Made by a program: the position numbers and the translations under genes | Notes under the pieces: model-generated | What the model saw: only the letters and a program-made list of their open reading frames with translations | Told to the model about the DNA's origin: nothing | Databases searched by the model: none | In this document: piece by piece, positions 60,112-64,000 of the stretch | How the letters are laid out: each line of letters begins with the position of its first letter | Position numbering within the stretch: the first letter of the stretch is position 1 | NCBI GenBank assembly: GCA_903842455.1 | Contig: CAIMLX010000094.1 | Coordinates: forward strand, 62,001 to 126,000 | Direction of reading: 5' to 3' | Source of the DNA: an uncultured Hyphomicrobiales bacterium | Lineage (GTDB): Bacteria; Pseudomonadota; Alphaproteobacteria; Rhizobiales; Devosiaceae | DNA length: 64,000 bases

Positions 60112-60443
60112 ACGCCCCGATGCTGGGGGCGCTGACGGACCGGGTGTCGCTGCAGCGGCGGGTCGATACGTCGGAGCTCGAGGGCGGGGTGACGCACATG
60201 TTCATGACGGTGAGTTCGCTGTGGGCGCGGGTGCGGTCGCTTTCGGCGCGGCTGGCGGTGGCCGGCGATGGGCGGACGGCGGAGGCGAGCCACTCGGTGG
60301 TGGTGCGGTTTCGGACGGACGTGGCGGTGGGCGACCGGTTCGGCTGGCGCGGGCGGTGGCTCGAGGTGGTGGGGGTCGTCGATATGGACGGGCGGCGGAC
60401 CTGGCTCAGTTGCACGTGCCAGGAGCGGGGGATGGCGGGATGA
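60108..60443 (+). CDS. GTA head-tail adaptor (gp7-like)
   Basis: A 111-residue phage head-tail adaptor/head-closure protein: LTDRVSLQRRVDTSELEGGV near the start and VGDRFGWRGRWLEVVGVVDM near residue 74, the SPP1 gp16-like beta-barrel pattern. The GTG start overlaps the connector stop. Size and place fit gp7 in GTA clusters. Confidence 0.82.
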   Translation: MNAPMLGALTDRVSLQRRVDTSELEGGVTHMFMTVSSLWARVRSLSARLAVAGDGRTAEASHSVVVRFRTDVAVGDRFGWRGRWLEVVGVVDMDGRRTWLSCTCQERGMAG

Positions 60444-60463
60444 GGGACCTTTTCGTGGCGCCG

Positions 60464-60600
60464 ACCCCCACCCCAACTGCGCTGGTCGGCAAGCCGACGA
60501 GCTGCGCTACCTTCCCCACAAGGGGGAGGGGGACCAGCGGCACATTGCAATCCACATCGCCTCCCTCCCCCTTGTGGGGAGGGATTGAGGGTGGGGGTGG
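60464..60600. repeat. family B palindromic repeat (short form)
   Basis: CTTCCCCACAAGGGGGAGGG and CTCCCTCCCCCTTGTGGGGA form facing arms, flanked by CCCCACCCC at the left and GGGTGGGGGT at the right. It separates the adaptor and tail-completion genes. Confidence 0.75.
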
Positions 60601-60609
60601 CAACGCGCC

Positions 60610-60999
60610 ATGACCCATCCGATTATTGCACTGCAGGCCGCGCTTGTTGCGGCGCTGAAGGATGATCCCGGCCTCGCCGATGTCGGTGTGTTCGATGCGC
60701 CGGGGCGGGGGGCGGTGGTACCGTATCTGGTGATCGCGCGGCATGACCTGTTGCCGCGTGACGGCGATGATGCGCCCGGCTTCGAGCATCGCGTGGCGGT
60801 GCATTGCTGGGCGGCGGATCCGAGCCGCAAGGCGGCGCTGGCGCTGGCCGAGCTTGTGGTGGCGGTGGCCGAGGGGCTTACGGCGTCAGGGGTGCGGGTG
60901 ACGCACCGGACGCATGAGCGCACCGACACGGCGATCGATCTCGAGACCCGGCAGGCCCGGGCGGCCGTGACGCTGAAGTTTTTCACTGAACCCGATTGA
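60610..60999 (+). CDS. DUF3168 tail-completion protein (GTA gp8-like)
   Basis: A 129-residue DUF3168 protein, a tail terminator/completion factor. It begins HPIIALQAALVAALKDDPGL and shows VPYLVIARHD and HRVAVHCWAADPSRKAALAL; DLETRQARAAVTLKFFTE closes the domain. This is the usual gene between head-closure and tail-tube proteins in GTAs and siphophages. Confidence 0.87.
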   Translation: MTHPIIALQAALVAALKDDPGLADVGVFDAPGRGAVVPYLVIARHDLLPRDGDDAPGFEHRVAVHCWAADPSRKAALALAELVVAVAEGLTASGVRVTHRTHERTDTAIDLETRQARAAVTLKFFTEPD

Positions 61000-61011
61000 T
61001 GAGGACCTGAC

Positions 61012-61425
61012 ATGGCGGCCCAGAGCGGCAAGGACATGCTGTTGAAGCTCGACCAGACAGGGTCGGGCAGTTTCGTGACGGTGGCGGGGCTGCGCACGCG
61101 GAGCCTCGCGTTCAACGCGGCGGCGATTGATGTGACGGATGCCGAGAGCGCCGGGCGGTGGCGCGAGCTGCTGGCGGGCGGCGGGATCAAGCGCGCGGCG
61201 GTGGCGGGCTCGGGGATTTTCAAGGATGCGAGTTCGGACGCGACGATCCGCGCGCTGTTCTTTGCCGGGACGATCCGCAACTGGCAGCTGATCCTGCCGG
61301 ATTTCGGCACGGTGGAAGGGCCGTTCCAGATCGTGGCGCTGGAGTTTTCGGCGGACCACGCCGGCGAGGTGACGTTCGAACTGGCGCTGGAGAGCGCCGG
61401 GCAGCTGGGGTTCAGCGCGGCTTAG
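61012..61425 (+). CDS. major tail tube protein (GTA gp9-like, TP901-1 family)
   Basis: A 137-residue phage major tail protein of the TP901-1 type. Characteristic parts are GKDMLLKLDQTGSGSFVTVA, the DVTDAESAGRWRELLAGGGI segment and GPFQIVALEFSADHAGEVTF. It forms the tail tube. Its last 14 bases overlap the end of the antisense ParE gene, marking the left junction of the toxin-antitoxin insertion. Confidence 0.9.
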   Translation: MAAQSGKDMLLKLDQTGSGSFVTVAGLRTRSLAFNAAAIDVTDAESAGRWRELLAGGGIKRAAVAGSGIFKDASSDATIRALFFAGTIRNWQLILPDFGTVEGPFQIVALEFSADHAGEVTFELALESAGQLGFSAA

Positions 61426-61729
61426 CCCTGGCTGGCCAGGTTCCCGGCAGCCACTCGCGGGACGTGTGGATGACGCGCAGGATGTTAAGGACGCCGGGTT
61501 CCTCGTCGACTTCGTAGGCGATGATGTAGCGCAACTCCGGCAGCGACTTCTCATAGGTATGGGAGACACGGCCGGGCCTGCCGGTAGCATGCGTTCCCAA
61601 CCTGTTGCCGGCAACCTCGATCCGCTCGATCAGCCGGCGCGCGAACGCGGGGTCAGACTCCGCGACGAACTCGAACACGTCGCCCAGATCGTCAACCGCG
61701 TCGATCGACCAGGCAACGCGCCTGTTCAT
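61412..61729 (-). CDS. parE: ParE/RelE-family toxin
   Basis: A 105-residue ParE-type toxin: AVDDLGDVFEFVAESDPAFA, then RRLIERIEVAGNRLG, the conserved GRPGRVSHTYEKSLPELRYI and the terminal ILRVIHTSREWLPG. ParE toxins act on DNA gyrase; RelE-type ones cleave mRNA. The start overlaps the antitoxin stop (ATGA). It runs opposite to the GTA genes, between gp9 and gp10, and its stop lies inside the tail-tube gene. Confidence 0.85.
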   Translation of the reverse strand: MNRRVAWSIDAVDDLGDVFEFVAESDPAFARRLIERIEVAGNRLGTHATGRPGRVSHTYEKSLPELRYIIAYEVDEEPGVLNILRVIHTSREWLPGTWPARAKPR

Positions 61730-61998
61730 GCCGACCGCTTCCTATTGCGTGCTTCGACTGCATCGACCCGCTTTCTGAGGATCGCCATGGCTTCGTCATG
61801 CGGAACGGTGCGGCCAGCTCGGACGTCCTCAAGGCCTCGCATGATACCTTCGACGGCATCAAGCTCGCTGTCGGCGTATTCCCTCAGTGCGTCGGCGGCT
61901 ACGTAGGATCGGCTGCGATCGGTGAGTTTCGCGATGCGATCAAGTTTATCGCGGACGTCCGGGGGAATGCGGACGGTGATCGTCGTGGTCTCGGCCAT
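61726..61998 (-). CDS. parD: ParD/CopG-type ribbon-helix-helix antitoxin
   Basis: A 90-residue antitoxin. The ribbon-helix-helix domain is clear: TTTITVRIPPDVRDKLDRIA followed by KLTDRSRSYVAADALREYA. The C-terminal half (ILRKRVDAVEARNRKRS) would bind the toxin. ATG 61998 has AGGAG about five bases upstream, so the longer reading is not used. It likely represses its own promoter through the ACACA repeats at 62018-62052, which also touch the ribosome site of the next GTA gene. Confidence 0.87.
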   Translation of the reverse strand: MAETTTITVRIPPDVRDKLDRIAKLTDRSRSYVAADALREYADSELDAVEGIMRGLEDVRAGRTVPHDEAMAILRKRVDAVEARNRKRSA

Positions 61999-62017
61999 GA
62001 TGGTCTCCTGACTTTGT

Positions 62018-62052
62018 ACACAAGCTAACACAACCGAACACACCTGAACACA
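62018..62052. promoter_or_regulatory. four ACACA repeats at 10-bp spacing (parDE operator)
   Basis: ACACA occurs at 62018, 62028, 62038 and 62048, a perfect 10-bp (one helical turn) direct-repeat array. This suits cooperative binding of ribbon-helix-helix dimers. It ends against the AGGAGG ribosome site of the gene at 62064. Confidence 0.75.
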
Positions 62053-62063
62053 GGAGGCGACGC

Positions 62064-62378
62064 ATGGCCAATGCGCAGCGCGGGGAAATCTGCGCGGTTT
62101 TCGAGGGCGAGACCCGGGTGCTGTGCCTGACGCTGGGGGCGCTGGCGGAGCTGGAGGCGCGGCTCGGGGCCGGGGACCTGGTGGGGCTGTCGGAGCGGTT
62201 TTCGTCGGGGCGGGTGACGGCGCGGGATCTCACCGCGATCATCGGGGCGGGGCTGCGCGGGGGTGGCAATGCCATCACCGACGACGACCTGGCACGGATG
62301 AGTATCGAAGGCGGGCTGAAGGGCGCGGCGGAGATTGCGGCGCGGCTGCTGCGCGCGACGTTCGGGGAGACGGCATGA
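62064..62378 (+). CDS. GTA tail assembly chaperone-type protein (gp10-like)
   Basis: A 104-residue protein of the GTA gp10 family: RGEICAVFEGETRVLCLTLG, ALAELEARLGAGDLVGLSER and a C-terminal GLKGAAEIAARLLRATF. The family (Phage_TAC_11 type) occurs with tape-measure genes. Strong AGGAGG ribosome site. The stop overlaps the next gene (ATGA), the usual two-gene chaperone arrangement. Confidence 0.85.
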   Translation: MANAQRGEICAVFEGETRVLCLTLGALAELEARLGAGDLVGLSERFSSGRVTARDLTAIIGAGLRGGGNAITDDDLARMSIEGGLKGAAEIAARLLRATFGETA

Positions 62379-62563
62379 AGGCTTTTCCGTGGGATGAGGC
62401 GATGCGGCTGGGGTTCGGGGTGCTGCGGCTTTCGAGCAAGGAGTTCTGGGGGCTGACGCCTCGGGAACTGGCGGCGGCGTTCCAAGGGGTGAGCGGTCGT
62501 GCTCGCGGCGGGGCGCCGGGGCGGGATGCGCTTGCGGGATTGATGGCGGCGTTTCCGGACTAG
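62375..62563 (+). CDS. phage tail assembly chaperone (rcc01693/Phage_TAC_6-like)
   Basis: A 62-residue protein typical of the small gene after gp10 in GTAs: FPWDEAMRLGFGVLRLSSKE, then FWGLTPRELAAAFQGVSG. It starts within the preceding stop. It probably joins gp10 as the second chaperone for tape-measure folding. Confidence 0.88.
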   Translation: MKAFPWDEAMRLGFGVLRLSSKEFWGLTPRELAAAFQGVSGRARGGAPGRDALAGLMAAFPD

Positions 62564-62570
62564 GCGCAGA

Positions 62571-63098
62571 ATGGCTGAGATGTTCGAGGGGCTCTCCGAT
62601 GTGTCGGTGGAGCTCGAGCGGATCGGGGACCTGGCCGATGGTGTCGGCAAGGCGCTGAGCCGGGCGTTTCGCGGTGCGGTGCTGGATGGCAAGTCGCTGA
62701 ACTCGGTGCTCGGCGAGGTGGCGCGGAGCTTTGCCGATATTGCGCTGAAGGCGGCCTTGCAGCCTGTGGGGGCGCTGGTGTCGTCGGCGGTCGAGGGGTT
62801 GTTCACGGCGACCAATCCGGCGCTTGCGGTAAAACCGTTCGCCAAGGGCGGGGTGCTGGCGGCGCCGACCTATTTCGGCCTGGGGCAGGGGCTGGGACTG
62901 GCCGGCGAGGCTGGGGCCGAAGCGATATTGCCGCTGGCGCGTGGAAGCGATGGCCGGCTCGGCGTGGCCGGGGGCGGCGGGGCGGTGAACGTGACGTTCA
63001 ACGTGACGGCAAGCGATGCGCGGAGCTTCGCGGCGAGTGAGGCGGAGATTTCCGCGATGCTGCTGCGGGCGGTGAAGCGGGGGACGCGGGGGAGCTAG
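62571..63098 (+). CDS. short tape-measure protein (GTA gp11-like)
   Basis: A 175-residue tape-measure-type protein. The short helical N-terminus (LERIGDLADGVGKALSRAF) leads to SLNSVLGEVARSFADIALKA, then FAKGGVLAAPTYFGLGQGLG and GEAGAEAILPLARG, the C-terminal features of phage tape measures. The very small size fits the short GTA tail. GTA gp11 proteins are of similar length. Confidence 0.87.
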   Translation: MAEMFEGLSDVSVELERIGDLADGVGKALSRAFRGAVLDGKSLNSVLGEVARSFADIALKAALQPVGALVSSAVEGLFTATNPALAVKPFAKGGVLAAPTYFGLGQGLGLAGEAGAEAILPLARGSDGRLGVAGGGGAVNVTFNVTASDARSFAASEAEISAMLLRAVKRGTRGS

Positions 63099-63116
63099 CG
63101 TCTAAGCGCGTTCAAC

Positions 63117-63260
63117 ATCGCCTTCTCCCCTTGTTGGGAGAAGGTGGCGGCAGCCGGATGAGGGGTGGGTTCAAGTGCCACTCGCTCGGGCGTTGTGCTG
63201 CAGTCGACCACCCCTCATCCGCCCTTCGGGCACCTTCTCCCACAAGGGGAGAAGGCGATG
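63117..63260. repeat. family B palindromic repeat after tape measure
   Basis: CGCCTTCTCCCCTTGTTGGG and GGATGAGGGGTGGG at the left face CCACCCCTCATCCGCC and CACAAGGGGAGAAGGCG at the right. Same structure as 59335-59498. Confidence 0.75.
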
Positions 63261-63299
63261 TGGCGCGGACGGCGACTTGAATAACCGAGGAGAACACCG

Positions 63300-63926
63300 A
63301 TGGCATTTCACGCAGTGCGGTTTCCGCTCGACGTTGCGCTTGGTGCGCGGGGTGGGCCGGAGCGGGCTACGGATGTTGTAACGCTGGCGAGCGGACGCGA
63401 GGAGCGGAACAGCCGGTGGGCGCATGCGCGGCGGCGGTACAATGCCGGGTATGGGGTGAAGTCGCGGGCCGACATGCTGGCCGTGCTGGCGTTTTTCGAG
63501 GAGCGGCGGGGGCGGTTTCATTCGTTCCTGTGGCGGGACGGACTGGACTATTCGTCGAACGGCACGGTGACGCCGACGGCGCTGGACCAGGCGATCGGGG
63601 TTGGCGACGGCGTTGAGGTTTCGTTCAGCTTAACAAAACGTTACGGGGCGAGCTTCGACCCCTACCTGAGACCCATCGCCAAGCCGGTTGCCGGCTCGGT
63701 GCTGGTGGCGGTGGCGGGCGCCTCCCTCGCCGCCGCCGATTTTTCCGTCGATGCGACGACGGGCATGGTGACGCTGGATGTGGCGCCGGGCGTCGGCGCG
63801 GCGGTGACGGCGGGGTTTTTGTTCGACGTGCCGGTGCGGTTCGATACCGACCGGCTGGATGTCGAGCTGACCAGTTTCGATGCGGCCGAGGCGCCGAATA
63901 TTCCACTGATCGAGGTGCGGGAATGA
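63300..63926 (+). CDS. DUF2460 distal tail protein (GTA gp12-like)
   Basis: A 208-residue DUF2460 protein, the GTA distal tail component. Family parts: FHAVRFPLDVALGARGGPER at the start, the WAHARRRYNAGYGVKSRADM segment, FEERRGRFHSFLWRDGLDYS and a closing FDVPVRFDTDRLDVELTSFD. It overlaps the next gene (ATGA). Confidence 0.92.
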   Translation: MAFHAVRFPLDVALGARGGPERATDVVTLASGREERNSRWAHARRRYNAGYGVKSRADMLAVLAFFEERRGRFHSFLWRDGLDYSSNGTVTPTALDQAIGVGDGVEVSFSLTKRYGASFDPYLRPIAKPVAGSVLVAVAGASLAAADFSVDATTGMVTLDVAPGVGAAVTAGFLFDVPVRFDTDRLDVELTSFDAAEAPNIPLIEVRE

Positions 63927-64000
63927 GGGTGCTGGAGGCGGGCATCGCCGCGCACCTCGCGTCTGGCGCGACGACGCTGGCGACGTGCTGGCGGATCGAG
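63923..64000 (+). CDS. DUF2163 tail hub protein (GTA gp13-like), partial
   Basis: The first 26 residues (MRVLEAGIAAHLASGATTLA, then TCWRIE) match the opening of DUF2163 proteins, where the cysteine of the CW pair is conserved. It starts on the DUF2460 stop and runs off the window. The order DUF2460-DUF2163 is the GTA norm, followed by a cell-wall peptidase and a large host-specificity protein outside the window. Confidence 0.8.
   Translation, partial: MRVLEAGIAAHLASGATTLATCWRIE

Noticed and set aside
1-64000. tRNA/rRNA genes, CRISPR arrays and insertion sequences
   Set aside because: I looked for tRNA-like cloverleafs, regularly spaced repeat-spacer arrays and transposase motifs and found none. 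The regular repeats at 49642-49721 and 62018-62052 are operators, not CRISPR.

Overview
The window is GC-rich, densely packed DNA from an alphaproteobacterium, most likely a Hyphomicrobiales (Rhizobiales) member close to Devosia. This rests on the MucR regulator, DUF1491, DUF2336 and DUF5330 proteins, a YejABEF importer, an RpoH/ROSE-type small heat-shock gene and a gene transfer agent (GTA) structural cluster. The genus is an inference. I found no rRNA, tRNA, CRISPR array or insertion sequence.

Region 1 (103-12523, + strand) is the most interesting part. It reads as a complete ergothioneine (thiol-histidine betaine) catabolic cluster. The genes are: a RidA-like protein; a creatininase-family amidohydrolase; a histidine-ammonia-lyase homologue that lacks the MIO triad (ergothionase-like); a betaine-type ABC importer with binding protein, two permeases and ATPase; a dihydropyrimidinase/hydantoinase; an M20 carbamoyl-amino-acid hydrolase; a DUF917 thiohydantoin desulfurase; and a urocanase homologue without the signature cysteine (thiourocanate hydratase-like). 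Together they would take ergothioneine to glutamate, trimethylamine, sulfide, CO2 and ammonia. The core five-step pathway is known from work on other bacteria; the RidA and creatininase companions and the coupled importer are the less explained parts.

Region 2 (12520-30259) holds a YejABEF peptide importer (yejB-E-F-A), a sugar isomerase/epimerase pair, small exported proteins, an asparaginase, a HicA/HicB-like pair, a Tat-exported beta-helix protein, a DUF853 ATPase, an Hsp20 gene behind a heat-shock promoter and probable RNA thermometer, a single-domain response regulator, superoxide dismutase, and a RelB antitoxin whose YafQ-type toxin partner is broken by a one-base deletion.

Region 3 (30256-49141) is mostly core genome: oligopeptidase B, MucR, a DnaA-C-like regulator with DUF6456, SufE, a degenerate EAL/PilZ protein, a PAS histidine kinase coupled to a peptidoglycan-binding protein and DUF1491, DUF2336, PBP1A with DUF1214/DUF1254 proteins, and YcgN.

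Region 4 (48557-53235) contains an HTH/Fic 'mobile mystery' module with three identical-geometry operators exactly 32 bp apart, a DUF2147 protein, a SulP/STAS transporter with a long leader and a CI-like repressor.

Region 5 (53494-64000, running off the end) is a GTA structural cluster: small and large terminase, portal, prohead protease, capsid, connectors, tail tube, tail chaperones, a short tape measure, DUF2460 and the start of DUF2163. The large terminase carries a frameshift before its last catalytic segment. Two unknown coupled genes sit after the portal, and a ParE/ParD module with a four-repeat operator sits between tail genes. Host-type palindromic repeats fill several spacers, which suggests a long-resident cluster.
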